Below are positions 48,723-61,700 of a stretch of 64,000 nucleotides of DNA, piece after piece; within the stretch, counting starts at the first letter, position 1; every line of letters starts with the position of its first letter. The notes beneath the pieces were generated by a model, which saw nothing but the letters and a program-made list of their open reading frames with translations, searched no databases and was not told where the DNA came from. The stretch spans positions 2,091,001-2,155,000 of the forward strand of contig NC_134282.1 of assembly GCF_949628215.1 (NCBI RefSeq), given 5' to 3'. This stretch comes from Phalacrocorax aristotelis (lineage: Eukaryota > Chordata > Aves > Suliformes > Phalacrocoracidae). The translations under genes and the position numbers were made by a program.

Positions 48723-51700
48723 AATCCCCATTCCTTGCTATTTAGTCAGTCGACCCTTCTGGGCAAGGACTGCCGCCTCCCACGTGCACGTAGTAATGCC
48801 AAATGAAGATGTAGGAGCAGCCATAGGCTGTGGTCGGTACTTATTTGGGGTTGATGGTGAGAAGGTACTGATCAGAGAGGAGAAATGTTCGCTACCCTGA
48901 AAATCTCGGTGCCTGCACGCAGAGAGGGCTCCGCAGCGGAGCCAGGAACGCTGAACGTCGCTCCTGAAAGTAGAGAGGGGAGGATGGGGGGAAGAGGGGC
49001 AGTGTGCCAGGAAGGGATGGGCATGGTGCTCTGGTTCCTCCTCCGGCCTAAAGGATGGGTTCAGATGCCCGGGGCTTTTCCTCGCTGGTGCGGGAGAGGT
49101 ATGGAAACTTGGTTTCACGCACAGAGGTATAGACCCACAGCTTGCAAATCCGATGCAGGACATAGTGCCTTCCTTCCTTTCCTCCAAAAGCAGTTGCATT
49201 GCTTGGAACACACGAAGGGCTGTGGGGGAGCCGCAGAGCCTGGTACGCCTGTGCTTAGCTGCCGATGGCAGCATTCCTTAAAAAAAGGTTACAGACAGTA
49301 ACTTTGCATGTCACCAAAGTGATCTAGTTGCTGTAGAGCTCCAGCTCCTGTTATTGGCTCCTGCAACTAAAGATGTAATTTTAGAGAAGCATATGAAAGG
49401 TCAATTAATTTTCCCAAACCTTAATCTTGAAGTATCTATGTTTATTTGACCTTCCAGCTCAGTCAGAATTGGCGTGAGTTCAACCTCCTGCTAAATGAAT
49501 GCTGCCTATTGATTTCACGCAGACTTACACCAGCTCGGATATATTTAAAAGGCATTCCTTCAGCTTTCCCGAGGCTTATAAATTGAAGCATTGTAAGGCT
49601 GCCAGGTGTGAGTTACCTGGACGAGATATGGCAAATGAAAGTCCTTTGTGTGGATGTTTCTTAACAAATATTATTTTTCACATGGTAAGGTCAGATCCTG
49701 GATTAGGGGTTTAATACCTGTGGCAGCCTGGGCCATCAGTTGGTATCTTTGTCTCAATTTTCATTTCTGTGCTTCTGTTGGAGGAGAACTGGTCAAAATA
49801 TTTTGGCTAATATCTAAATGGTGAAAAGTTTCAAACCAGCTTCAGTCTCCTGGGGGTGGAGGTGGGAAATCAGTTTTTCCCATTTTAAAAAATATAAACA
49901 ATGATTTTTCTTCTTGAGTTTTCCTCATGGAAGAGACATCGGCTTTCTGGCACGCTCCGTTGAGCGTAGGGTCTTTGCGTTGTATCATCACGCTTTCTGG
50001 GAAGCGGCTGCATTGCAGTGGCAAAAAGATCGAGGGTGCTCTGTGTTGTACCTGTCCTTGCACACGGTGAGCGGAGCTGACCGCTTAGAGCAAGGTGGGC
50101 GTGTTGGGGCCAGTACGTAGTAGCTGAGAACATGATACCACAGTCCTGGAACACACCATCTCTTTTTTTTTAAACTGTTGAATTCGATGGTGTTTCTAAC
50201 TGTGATGTTACAGCAGTAGTTACATACTTAGCCTATTTAATCTTCTTGTATTTTTTAGTATCATTCTCCCTTCTCAAACACAGCTATAAAAGTTTGCCTG
50301 TTCTCACTCTCCATCTCAATATGCAACTTTAACTTTTAATCGTTTTTCACTGACTTTTAAATCAGAACAAGACATTATTGCGTGTATTTACTTCATTCCT
50401 TTGGTGAATTTTGAAGTCTCAGTAAGAATTACAGTTTGTGCTTCTCATAATTATATTTTCCTCTTAATTTTAATCTGTCGTACTGTGGCTTGGTCAGTCA
50501 TCTTTACATCCATTACTACAACACTTCTTCATCAATTTGTCCTGAATACAAGGCGTCTTACTCAGTTATCCTTCTTCCAGCTCAAGTTTTCTCATCCAGT
50601 AATCAAGACGGGCTGACCAGCAGATGGGAAGTGTTACCTTCATGACTAGAACACAGGCTTTTCCCTTTGTCCCTCCAGTACCTGCAAGGCCGTATCTGAA
50701 AGAATGTGCAATCCTCCAAAAATTTCCCTGTCTCTTAGTGATAGCAGCTTTGTTTCATGTTTGTTGTTTGCAGGTATTTGTGTTTTCCCATGGCAGCACA
50801 GACCTGCTGGTCATTAAACACCTGCAGATGATGTCCTGAAACTGCCCAGCCCTTAAAATAGCTGTAAACTCCATATCCAGATAATTTTCAGCACCATTTT
50901 CCAGAGTGTTGAAGTAGGTCTGCTTGGCTTTTTGTTTTCCTTTTTTTTTTTTTTTTAAAAGCTTCTGAGGTCTTTTGATCACTTACTCTGTGGTTTGTTT
51001 TTTTTTTTGTATCTTATAATAAAATCCATGCTTACCCTTAGAATTAAACATCTCAAAGAAACATTAAAATTAAATTTATTAAGGTACTTATTGAACAGTA
51101 TGCTTGCCAAATGCCACAAGATTATTAAGCAAAAGCTTAATGATGGTTGGCCAAGTAATTTGTACATTACGCTGTAGGAGCTCCCTAAAGTTTTCGTCAA
51201 TGTTATTTAATATATGGTAACCAACCGTTGTTTTAGTCGTATTGAACTGCTGGGGTTTCTACAGCTTAGAGGCCAGCAAGGGCTGTGAGACTTGGCATTC
51301 TCAGTTTGGCGCTTTAATGAAGCGTTGGAAATGTTCAGAGATGTCACTGAACGCCTCTCTGCCGTGTCGGAGCAGGCTGCTCAGCTCCCAGAGCTGTGAG
51401 CTGGCTCCAGAGTAGGACTTCACAGCGCAAAAGATCCTGCGAAAATGGCACCTTTCTGGTTTTTGTTGAATATCTCCGCTATGGAGAAAGAGAGACTGCT
51501 CTTTATGCTCTTGGAAGAGCCACGTAACCGTGAGGATCTGCTAGGAACTACACGTCAGCTGTCTCTTTTTGGAAGAAACATGATTTTAGGGAACGCGTGA
51601 AAGATTAGATCACCCAATTCAAGAGCAGACGGGTAACAGTAGGTCTGCTTTGCTCTGTTATGAGCAGTAGGGCCTTGTAAGCTTTGAAGGTTACGCTCCG

Positions 51701-51924
51701 AACATTCTTATAGAATATGTTCAAATTTGAAGTATGTCCTGGCGGAATGGTCAGGAGGGTGTGGTTGGTATGGGCTTGGTGTGGTGGCGTGTTTGGGCAC
51801 AGAGTGGTGTCTTCCAAAGCACCCAAGTGACGCAGGAGCCTTAGTCTCACTGTACAGGATGATTTAAGCAAACCAACTCTTAAGTTTGTTGACTTCTAAA
51901 TGAAACTTGACTTCTAATTCCTTA
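48723..51924. other. Non-coding stretch, no gene seen
   Basis: Overlapping open frames up to 178 codons lie at 48738-49301 on opposite strands in a moderately GC-rich patch. They lack splice context and any domain I know, so they are left as chance frames. A possible old repeat scrap lies near 49500-49540 ('attgatttcacgcagactta'). Poly-T runs occur at 50941-50956 and 50998-51008. Confidence 0.5.
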
Positions 51925-51975
51925 AAGGCCAGATCTGCAAAGGAATTTAGACATTTATGATAATTTTTAGGAATA
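51925..51975. repeat. Possible ancient amniote repeat scrap
   Basis: 'aaggccagatctgcaaagga' followed by 'atttagacatttatgataat' resembles a phrase I recall from old reptilian repeats ('ggccagatcctgcaaag', 'tatttaggcacctaa'). It is short, and only pattern memory supports it. Confidence 0.3.
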
Positions 51976-54400
51976 CATAACTAGCCAGGATGCCTACTTC
52001 TGTTGCCTTCAGATTATTTCCTTCTAAATTATTCGTGCTGTCCTCCTTAGATTTTATGCTACCTACTAAACAGGTTTACTACTTTAGCTCCATTTCTTCC
52101 CAGTGTAAGGGCATTTACTTAACACAGTTCTTCCCAGGGAAGACTTTGCATTTTGCTCTCTATTTCCAGAACAGAAAAAACCAAAACAACCCTTGATTGT
52201 CTCTTTGGAGTTCCTCTTACCTTTTTAATCTGTGCATTTTAAGATTCACAGAGAGCAGAAGGTATTTAAAAGTCCTCTTTATTCTGTGTTTGTCAGCTTT
52301 GAACTGTCTTTGCCATTAGCTTCTAAATGACCTAAGTCTTTCTATAACTGATTGGAGTGTTCCTCGTTTACTGTTCCCCTGGCTTTAACACCATCACTTT
52401 ATAAGCACTTCTTAATTTGCTCCCTGTTCCAATGCTTTTTGTACTCTCGGCCAGCTTTCTCCCTCTGTCCTGCCACTTGTAGTATTGCAGGTATTTACTA
52501 CTGACCTTGAGTTAGTGTTTTAGTTAAAACAAACCACCCCCCTAATTTTTAATGAAAAGAACCTGTGTGGTCTTCATTATATCGTTGTACGATGAAGTAT
52601 ATGACTGTTTCAGACACGAATCTTTCTGCCATCTTCTGCCTCTGAACTTCTCCAAGTTCCTGGGGCTTCTGCTGGGCTTGCCAGCAGTACAGCTGCAGGT
52701 GCGGGAATGCTGTTGAAGATCACTGGTTTACCAAAACCTGGCCTATCATCCTTTTACCAAGCTGCCAAGCAGCTGCCATCGCTCCTGGACTAGGCTTGTC
52801 TCCTGTCGTGGTGCTGCTATGAGGTCGGTCAGCGTGGGCAGGGAGAAGGCAGTGGTGATAAGCAAGTGGAATTTGCTTGCTTTGTGTTACCTGGCCGACC
52901 TCTGCCTTCCTGCATCCCTTCTTGTGTCTTCACAAGAGTTAATACTCTCCTCTGGGAAAGCAAGCTCTCCCTAGGATGACAAATTTATATTAAACCAAGA
53001 TAAACAATATTTTCTTCCATCCCTGGCTGGATCTTGTTGCTGAAAGATAAGATCTTGCCAACACTAGAAAGGTAAAGGCAAGATTAAGGAAGCACCTCAG
53101 CAAAGGATCAGTGGTTTTTATCCACCGTAAAGAGAGGCTGTCAATGAACACCACAGATCACCGGCTGTTGAGCTTGATACGGGGGTGTCTGGGTTAAAGA
53201 GAGGAAAGGGTGCTGTGCAGTAGGACCGCTGCTCTCCTGCGCCTGAGGGGAGGAGAAGCTTTTCTGGAGGGTGGATTTGAGCCTATTGGGCTGCAGTTAG
53301 CCTTTGGCTGCTAGGTGACACAGTGGGCTCTTCTCGTTCAGGCTCTTAAATCTCAGTGGACTGTGAAGACACTGGTGAATGTTTACTTTGGCACCGAGCT
53401 GGGCAGCATCTGAGGTTTTGCATTGCGATGGTCTTACTCCTAATTGCATGCATTAGGAATAAGAGAAATTACAGGAGCTAAATGGAGAGACACGTCCTTG
53501 CCCCACAGAGCCCATGATGTAAATCAAGGGCTGGAAGCAACAAGGGATCGCGACAGGAGAGAGGGTGGGAAGTGCTGAGGGTAGTGAAGCCGAAAGGCAG
53601 AGCGGACAACTCCTCAGCTGCTTAATTGATAGGGTGGCAGCGATCTGTATCCATTCTGGCAGAAGGTGTTTCTGTAGTTGTCCTTATTTCAGACTGTGAG
53701 TCTCCCAACACTGAGGAAAATCGTGTGATAATTAGGAGTAATGCTACAGTAAATCCTATTTTGCACCAGCCTGTGGTTTTTTCTTCTTGCAAAAATACAC
53801 CAGCCACGAGAAAATTCCAATGAACTTTTTTCCAAAACAAAGTCAAAAATTAAGTATGGTGAATTTTTTGTTTTCTTTATCCCACTCCGATAGCCCCCAG
53901 AGCAATTTATCTGTAGGAAAGATACATAATACACAAAACTGCAAGCAGTGGCACTGTCCACTAATTCTTAAGCTAGCACAGTTTGTTTGACAACCTTCTG
54001 ATTAAACTTTCTTCCTTCCTCCCTTTCAGCCCAATTTAAATCAAAATATCGACAGAAACAATTTCCGTGAGGAAAACGGAAAAGTTCATAGGGCAGCTGA
54101 AGTTGCACAGCCTTTCCCATTAATGCCCCTGGGTGTTTGTTCAATTTATGTATTATTTATCTCGCCCCTGAGGTGTAACGGGAATACCGTTTGTAAGGCA
54201 TTCCTACTGGAATTCTTGCGTATTGTGAAGAATTAATATCCCAAATAGGGCCAAGTTTCACACAGCAATCTACCATGACAAATTCACGATTATATTTGCA
54301 CGCAAATAAAATACTGTCAAAATAGGTACGTATTCCACTCGCCGGAAAGCTGCTTGGAGGATCGGCCCAGCTCCGGAGATGGATTCATGAGAGCTTTGTT
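51976..54400. other. Non-coding stretch, no gene seen
   Basis: No gene recognised. At 54011-54030 a pyrimidine tract ends in CTTTCAG and is followed by a 70-codon open frame to about 54240. The peptide is unfamiliar and the segment may simply be conserved non-coding DNA, so no exon is called. Confidence 0.45.
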
Positions 54401-54480
54401 TGCAGCTCTGGCAGGGAGCCTTTCTTTGACCTCGGGCCAATCACTTCACCTCTCCCCGCCTTCATTTTTACTCCCACCTC
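54401..54480 (+). repeat. MIR-like SINE core fragment
   Basis: 'gcagctctggcagggagcc', 'tttgacctcgggccaatcac' and then 'ttcacctctccccgccttca' follow the MIR core 'tgtgaccttgggcaagtcac', 'ttaacctctctgtgcctcag' base for base, with about 75-80% agreement by eye. This is the best MIR match in the window. The 5' tRNA-like part and the 3' end are not visible. Confidence 0.6.
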
Positions 54481-57400
54481 TCTCTGCTTCGATGTTTTGG
54501 CGAAACACATTGGTGCTGGGGCTACCTGCTTGTGCTTACCCCCACGCTGTGATCCTACTCCCTTCAGCCTTTGCCGTGACCTCTTGGCACGGTGCTAATG
54601 GAAGCAGTGAAAAGTCACACCTTGCCCGTCAGTGGGGCTGCAGGACTGCTAACAAGCTGCACCCATCGCCATGTCAGCAGCCCTGGGAGATGTAAGCCAG
54701 CATCCCTAAGGTGCGAAGTGGTGTGTCCCCGCTGCTGTTAGCACCTCCAGGCCAGGGTGTGCAGAAATGCAGCGGCACCGTGGGAGTTCAACCTCACGCC
54801 TTTCAAAGAGGAGTTTGTCCTGCCTGGGAGCACAGATCAGCTCCCCAGAGACAGAAGAAGCGGTGATATACTTCCTTGAAAGCATAACATTTATTTTTAA
54901 ATGTTTAAAAAAAAAAAAAAGGTGTGTATAAATATATATAAAAACTGAAAAGGCAGTGGGATAGGGCTGTAACTGGTAAAAGCAAACCCAGTGGTAGCTC
55001 GGTGTCTGCCAGCTGAAGCAGATGTTTGCTCAGCCTGCAGCAGCCCACGCTGCAAACTCCCTGCTGGAGAATGGCCGTTAAGCGACGTGCCCTCACGCCC
55101 TTCCTGAAGCCAGCTGAAGGGAGCAAGGCTGCATTGGATGAAGTGCGAGCCAGCAAGGCCAGGAGCAAAGAAATAAAGATTCATGCTGAGTTTGGTGGTC
55201 CTGCTCCACTCTCTCTGCCCACTGACCTGTGCAGGAGCAGGTTCTTTCTTTGCTGGCCCATCCTCTGGGAGAGCAGAAGAGGCTCCTCGTGAGCCAGTGC
55301 CAGAAGAAGGTGTTGCTCACCGCCGGCGTCATGGATGGGGAAGGGAAAACACTTGTTTTAGCAAACAAGTCAAGGATTTTGAAGAGGAAGGACAAGGACG
55401 TGTAGCAGGCTGAGTAGCTGTTCTCCTTACTGGTGACTGCAGGTATGACAGTCCCTGGGCCCAAGAGCATGGCCAATAACGCACAAGTGTCTGCACCAGA
55501 AGCAGCAAGGTTACTCCAGATTTATGTCAGTGTTCCCAGGAGATTACTATGTGTTTCAATCATCTTTAAGAACAATCACTGCAATGCTACTGAGCTCACA
55601 AAAAAAAAGGATAAAATGTAAATATTATTGAAGCCTAACACAGCACAGGCATCAGCGTGATATTAAAGGCGTTTTTTATCAGTAGCCTCTCCAAAGATTT
55701 ATATCCGTTTATCAATGCCTTTGCTAAATTAAATACATAAAATCTTTACCCGAGACAAAGTCACGAACAATATCAGTATTCAGACAGTATTAGTGACATT
55801 CAGCATGACGAACTGCGTAGGAAGCTGGTTGTCAAAGCCCTGTGATAGTGAAAATGGCTCCGTTCACAGTACGAAGATATTGCTTATCTCTTAAAGTCTG
55901 AAAGGCTGCTGAAAAAAAAAGCCCTTATATATATTCTGCACTACATTAGAGGCGTCAGCATGCCATTAAAGCGCTTGACGTTTTGTGTCTTGCTCTGCTG
56001 AGGATATGTGGGAGCAGGCCAGCCTCTCCCCTCCACCCCACTCCCCCAAGAAACAAAAAAAACCCAAACCTGAGCAACTGCAACTGTGGATTTGCTTTTT
56101 ATTTTTAAAACACAAAGCAGTGTTCAGCATTTTCGAAGAGAAATCCGAAGGCACTGGTAATGGATTCTGAATGTAGCTGAGAATTGCTACAAATAGCTTA
56201 TTTCCACACCTGGAAGCACCTTCTGTCCAGGAGTCCAGACCTGAATCTGCACGTCTTCTGTCCTGAATTAGCTGTAAAAAGGGAAATCTGGAGCGTTTCG
56301 AGATGATGTACAATAGAAGCAACAGACCCATAAAGGGTTGTCTTTTGTTTACTTTAGTATGCTTGGAGATTAGCCCCCAAAAGCGCAGGGATGCATGCAG
56401 TGATTAGGGAAGGGATCTAGGGGTTTAAGTTCTGTTGGTTTTAATGGGAGATGGACACCTCAGCATCTTGGTACAAGACATGCACCGTGCCAAACAAATG
56501 CAGCGATGCCCGGGGCAGGCACGTCCCTGATCCAAGGGGTCCACGTGGTGCCTGGGGAGGTGAGGGGACGTGGCCGGCAGCGTTCAGTACATCTGTAGTA
56601 GGGTTTGCGCTGGGGCTGGGCTTGACAAATGACTTGCCACCTGAGGCGAGTTAGAGTTAAGCCTGAGCGCGGTATGCTGAGGGGCCTGGTTTCCATATGA
56701 ACGTGAAGGTTATCTCCGTGCCAGAGTCAACGCAGAAGCTGTAGATACAGCCGTTACTCTGAATTGTGATTCAGAAGCATTACTCAGTGCTGCAGTGTGA
56801 AAGATGCTTGGAACCAGATTCCTCCTGCAATCCCTCTGGGTTGTTAGCAGTATCATGGCTATTTTTTCATATTTATCCAGTGTTGTTGCTCAAGGTCTGT
56901 AGAATGTGCCCACTGAATCAGAACGGTAGAGACAGAAGAGAGAAGCAGGGGAAACGGCACTGTGTGCTCTGCCAACCTGCAGCTGTGACCTTCCTGTTTA
57001 CTATATTTTTTTTTTTTAACATTTGTTAAAGGAATGAAGCAGCAAATCACCAACAATAACAGAAAAATCAATACCCGCCTCTGCTTCTTTTGTGAGATCT
57101 GGAGCGTGGCCTCAATCTGTCAGACTGAATTACAGAGACTGTGGGTGTCAGCAAGGGCTCAAACAAATAGACCTGCCACGCTGCTCGTTGATAAAAGGCT
57201 TAGGTCTGTACCAGTGTCACCATTACCGCTACCTCCACAAGGCATGGGGGGAACGCTAACCTCTCAGATGAAAGGCGAGTTATGGAGCAATGAATGTGTT
57301 CACTTGCACTTTGCATGTAAGATTGCGCTAATCTCCGGAATAAAAAGGGTAAACAAACAGTCTGACAAATACAAGGCTCTGGGGCATTACCTTGCTAATG

Positions 57401-58233
57401 GATGTTAAATCAAATGGATGTATTTGAATGGAAGGTGATATATCAACACGGGAATGTCATCCTAAAATAGGCCATTGATCCACTGGCTGAGAATCCAGCC
57501 TTTGACAAAGGTCAATGCATCAGAGAGAGGAACAACCTCTTCCAAACTCATCATTTTCCCAGGCAACAGTAAAAGGCTGTATCAGTATAAAGAGGAAAGC
57601 TTCCTCCTGACTCCAGCTAGTAATTAGTTTATACCCTGGAGCATGAAGATTAACATCCCTTATCACTTTTAATTTTGCCAGTGGATCTTAAGCTACTGCA
57701 ATGAACTTTTGAATCTTTGAGTAATGTACTATGTGATTTTCATCGTGCAAAAAGGCGCTGGTGGGGAAGTCCAGCATGGGCTTTGCGTCGTCCCGCTGCC
57801 GTTCCTGCAAACAGGGCAGGCAGGATAGCTGCTCATGCTGGTGGAGGAAGGGGGCTGTGACCAGCAGCACCGTCAGGAGTAGCTCCAGAGAAATCAAAAG
57901 CGAGCATCAGGGGTTTATAGGCACAGAATCAAGCTTGCAAGAGGAGCTGAACGTAACTTTACTATTATGTTTACTGTGAGAGAGGATTAGACTGCTTTAG
58001 ATTTGCTTTCTTTAAAGATGCTTGACACCATGAAACGTAGCACAGTGCGGTTTCCTGAGTCGTAAAGGCTGCACTGGTGAGTTTGTATGGCAAACTGCAG
58101 CCCGCAGAGCAGTGTGGACCTTGGGCTGTGCGCTGTGCAAACGGCTGCCCTGCTTCTAGAGTCACCTGCCTTTGTGTCCTGGGAGGCAGGGGCTCAGGAC
58201 CCGGCTTCCCTGCCCCTCTCACCCCAGGCTGGG
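54481..58233. other. Non-coding stretch, AT-rich in places, no gene seen
   Basis: No exon or RNA gene could be supported. An A14 run lies at 54907-54920. A short inverted repeat ACTTGTTT/AAACAAGT lies at 55352-55371. The segments at about 55620-55990 and 57040-57480 are repeat-poor, with homeodomain-like and POU-like words ('gatattaaaggcgttttt', 'gccattaaagcgcttgac'). They have the look of conserved non-coding elements, but conservation was not tested. Confidence 0.45.
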
Positions 58234-58796
58234 TGGCCTGGTTTCAGCCGGGATAGAATTAATTTTCTTCATAGTAGCTAGTGCGGGGCGATGTTTTGGA
58301 TTTGTGCTAAAACTGTGTTGATAACATGGAGATGTTTTAGTTGTTGCTGAGCAGTGCTTATGCTAGTCAAAGATTCTGTCAGCTTCCCGTGCTCTGCTGG
58401 GGGCACAAGGGGCTGGGAGGGGACACGGCCGGGACAGCTGACCCCGACTGACCCCAGGGGTGTCCCACACCATATGGCGTCACGCTCAGCACATAGAGTT
58501 GGGGGAAGGAGGGGGAAGGGGGGACGTTGGGAGTGATGGCGTTTGCCTTCCCAAGTCACCGTTGGGTGTGATGGAGCCCTGCTGCCCCGGGGATGGCTGC
58601 ACACCCGCCTGCCCGTGGGAAGGAGGGAATGAGTTCCTTGTTTTGCTTTGCTCATATGTGGCTTTTGCTTTCCCTGTTAAACTGCCTTTACCTCAACCCA
58701 GGAATTGTCTCACTTTTACTCTTCCGATTCTCTCCCCCGTCCCAGCGGGGGGCAGTGAGCGAGTGGCTGTGGGGGGCTGAGTTGCTGGAGGGGGCA
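58234..58796 (+). mobile_element. Solo LTR of an avian ERV-L-like endogenous retrovirus
   Basis: The segment carries the landmarks of a common avian LTR in order: 'ggtttcagccgggatagaat', 'taattttcttcatagtagct', 'gttttggatttgtgctaaaa', 'gttgataaca', 'gatgttttagttgttgctga', 'gctgggaggggacacggccg', 'ggacagctgacccc', then a G-rich stretch, 'cctttacctcaacccaggaa', and 'ttccgattctctcccccgtc' with a G-run. Length is about 560 bases, from TGG to a possible CA. No retroviral genes flank it, so it is a solo LTR left by recombination. Promoter landmarks are decayed: the CRE-like site reads GGCGTCAC (58476-58483) and the TATA position reads ACATAGAG (58491-58498). The polyadenylation signal reads GTTAAA (58676-58681). 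I see no target-site duplication. I recall this family (TguLTR/ERVL type) as abundant in Neoaves. Confidence 0.88.
58500..58531 (+). other. G-quadruplex motif inside the solo LTR
   Basis: Four G-tracts (6, 5, 6 and 3 G) are separated by loops AAGGA, AA and ACGTT, just after the decayed TATA position. A G-rich stretch is a regular feature of this LTR type near the presumed start of R. Confidence 0.65.
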
Positions 58797-61700
58797 GCTC
58801 AGTGCCCTCTGTGCCCACTCTTCCTGACGTGGCCCAGTTCAGCAAAGCATTGCTGACTTGCCCCGAACATCAGTCCCACTGTGGGATAGACAGAACTGCC
58901 CATCTTACTCCAGAAGTCAGCCCGGACTTCTGAAGGTCTTCAGCTTGTTGACTCTGCGTGTCAGCCTTCCTTCCTTGGCCTCTCCCTTTTCTTCACTGGC
59001 TTCCTTGCCTCCATCTGCTTTTCAAGCATCTTATTCTAAGCCTCCTTCTCTTAAGAGCGTTGTTAAAGCTAATCCACCCAGACAGCAAGCAACAGCTCCC
59101 GTAAGGGCCTTGTGCAGACCAACACCTCCTGCTTCATCTTTTCATTTAACTGAGATGTTCCCTGGTTGCTTTATTTCAAAACGTGCTTTAAGGATGTGAA
59201 TATCGCTAGATCCCACATAATAGAAGACACAGAAAATATGATCTCATTCTTCCCCAGCTCCGAGTAGGCAGCAGTTAATTTCACAGGCTGGTTATAAACT
59301 ACGTTCAAAGAGGAAAAGTCTTTCCTTTAATCCGTATCAGTCTTTGCAGCCTTTCTAATTTCATGAAATGCCTCCTTATTCTTGGCTTGTGCTATGGGTA
59401 GAATAGGAAAATCCAAGGGGCTTTCATTGCGTTGTTCATTATTTCACATGCCTTTGTCATTCTACATCTGTCTATGCGGTGATGAAATATCGTTAATAAA
59501 GGAGCAGAAGCCTTTTGTTGAGGAGAGGACCTGATCACAGTAGACACATAACTAACATTATATGTGGTTAAGGTCATAATTTGGACCAAGGCTAGCACCT
59601 AAGAAAGCGGCGAGGAGCATACTGTTTCTCCAGATGAAAAGAGCCAATTCTATAAAGGAAGTGAAATAAAGACGAGCACCCAGGAAGGGGGAAAAAAAAT
59701 TCCCCTTTTTGAGATTGTATTCACTTCTATACCAAATGCCCCCTTTCTCCTTTCTTGTTTCAGTTCTCAGTATAGTGGCAGTGCCGTGTGAAGGCTTAGT
59801 CTTGCAGTATCCTCATTTTCAAGACTCTTATGGTAGCATTTGCTCTTGCAAAGTGCAAAAGTCTTGGTGATTTCATATATTCAACAAATCTAGACAAGTC
59901 TGTGAAATCCAGTGTGACTGAACCAAACCTGAATTTGCAGCCTTCGTTGCTGACCTGATTCAGCTTCCCATGAAGTCAGCTGGAGGCTTTCCATTTAAGT
60001 CAGCATGACCACTTAGAGGCTGGTAGGCTTGTGTAGGTTTGTACTGACTTGCTTTTGGGGTAGCGTCATTAGAAACGTTTCTACACGGACCCAAACGAGG
60101 GAATGACAAGCAGATATTTGAAGTACTACATGGCAAAGGATCATGCAGGCTGAGAGTGCTTGGATTGTCACAGACGGCTGTGGTTGAAAGTCAAGCACCA
60201 TATTTGAAGGAAATCTGTGTGGATGGTTTCCACCCCCGAGGTCCCCAAATCCTGGCCCAGCTGGAGCTGAAATGGAACTCAGGTCACACTGCCCCCGAAA
60301 CCCAACCTGGTACACCTTTAGCCAGGCGGTAACCTTATTTTCTATGGAGATATAGACATCTATAGCACATGGGCTTCTGGCTGTTACGGTTAGAACTAAA
60401 CCTGGCTAGAAGCTGAAATTCCTGTTTGAAACCAGCATGTAGGAAAAAATCAGTGTTGGGGAAACTCCTCTGCGTAACCAGAGACCAGGCAGTGTTCAGT
60501 ACCCGGGAGCGACGGCCTAATTTGCAAAGGAATGAAAGCAAATAGCGTTTTGGAAGGTAGGGCGCCCAGGCTGGTGGGCACTCAGCCTGGCGGGTGGGTT
60601 GCTGGCATCTAGCAGACGAGGTGCTCGCTGGGTTTCTGCAACACGCTTTCCTGATCTGCCTTGTTACCATAATCAACATCTCTCTGCAAAGTGTTTTTGT
60701 TTCAGTGAACCAGTGTTCTCTGGGTACAGTGGCCTCCCCAGTTCTGTTTCTGAGGTTGCTGCAGCGCTGCTTTTGGGCAGTGGAGTTTCCTGCTTAGGTT
60801 ATGTGAGATGGAGCTGGAGGTCTATTTCAGGCACAGCTGAGGAGTCAAAAGCTCTCTTGCGTGATCATTCCCTGCTACTCATTTGCCAAAGTCTTATCAG
60901 CTGCTATAATGTCAGCAGGAAAGTAGGCATGTACTCAGCCTGTCGTCTCAGAGACTCACTAAAGATCGGCTTTGGAAAAGGATTATGCTGAATTTTCTTT
61001 TCATCTGTATTTATGAATTTTTTGGCTTGGTTTTGCACTGTGCCAATCTTGTGCCTGCCCAGGGGGAATATGAACCGCAGCATTCTTCGTGCCAGCTATT
61101 TCCTGAATACCTGTGGTAACAGTTTCCAAGGGGCTGTGCGACTTATTTGTTCATCTCAATGGGAAAGCATTGCAGCAGCAGCCTTTGCAGCAAACTGGAG
61201 GGAATTGAAGGAGAGTGAAGTTGCTACAAATCGAAGAGCTAGGAAAATATGACCTACCCTTGCCTGGCAAATAATCCACAACACATAGCAGACCCTTTTC
61301 AAATGAAGCCTGCCGATATACAAACGCCAGTGTGGCTGCATGTCTTTTGGAATTGTTTTGTGAGCACAGTTTGCATTGACCAAGACATCCACGTTACAGG
61401 AGCCACAATCAGTCGGCTTTAGAAGAGTGCACAGTTCTGCAGGGTGATGGCTAGGCACGGTTATCCGCTAGGCACGCGCCCGTAACTGCTTCCTACATGG
61501 CTTTGGTGTAGGATCTCGGTAGCTCAAGAAGAGCAAACAAAATTCATATTCACCATGTGCAGCACTCTGAATAATTCACAGCCCAAACTATTTGTCCTGC
61601 ATATCAGGTAAGGCGGTAAACAGGTATTCAGAAGTATCCTGTGCAGGAAAGGCGGCCAAGTGACAGGATGCGTGAGATATACCGAGATTGTCTTGCACAG

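Noticed and set aside
48738..49301. Longest open frames of the window (178 codons on -, 138 codons on +)
   Set aside because: They overlap on opposite strands in a GC-rich patch, have low-complexity composition, no domain I know and no convincing splice borders. They are most likely chance frames.
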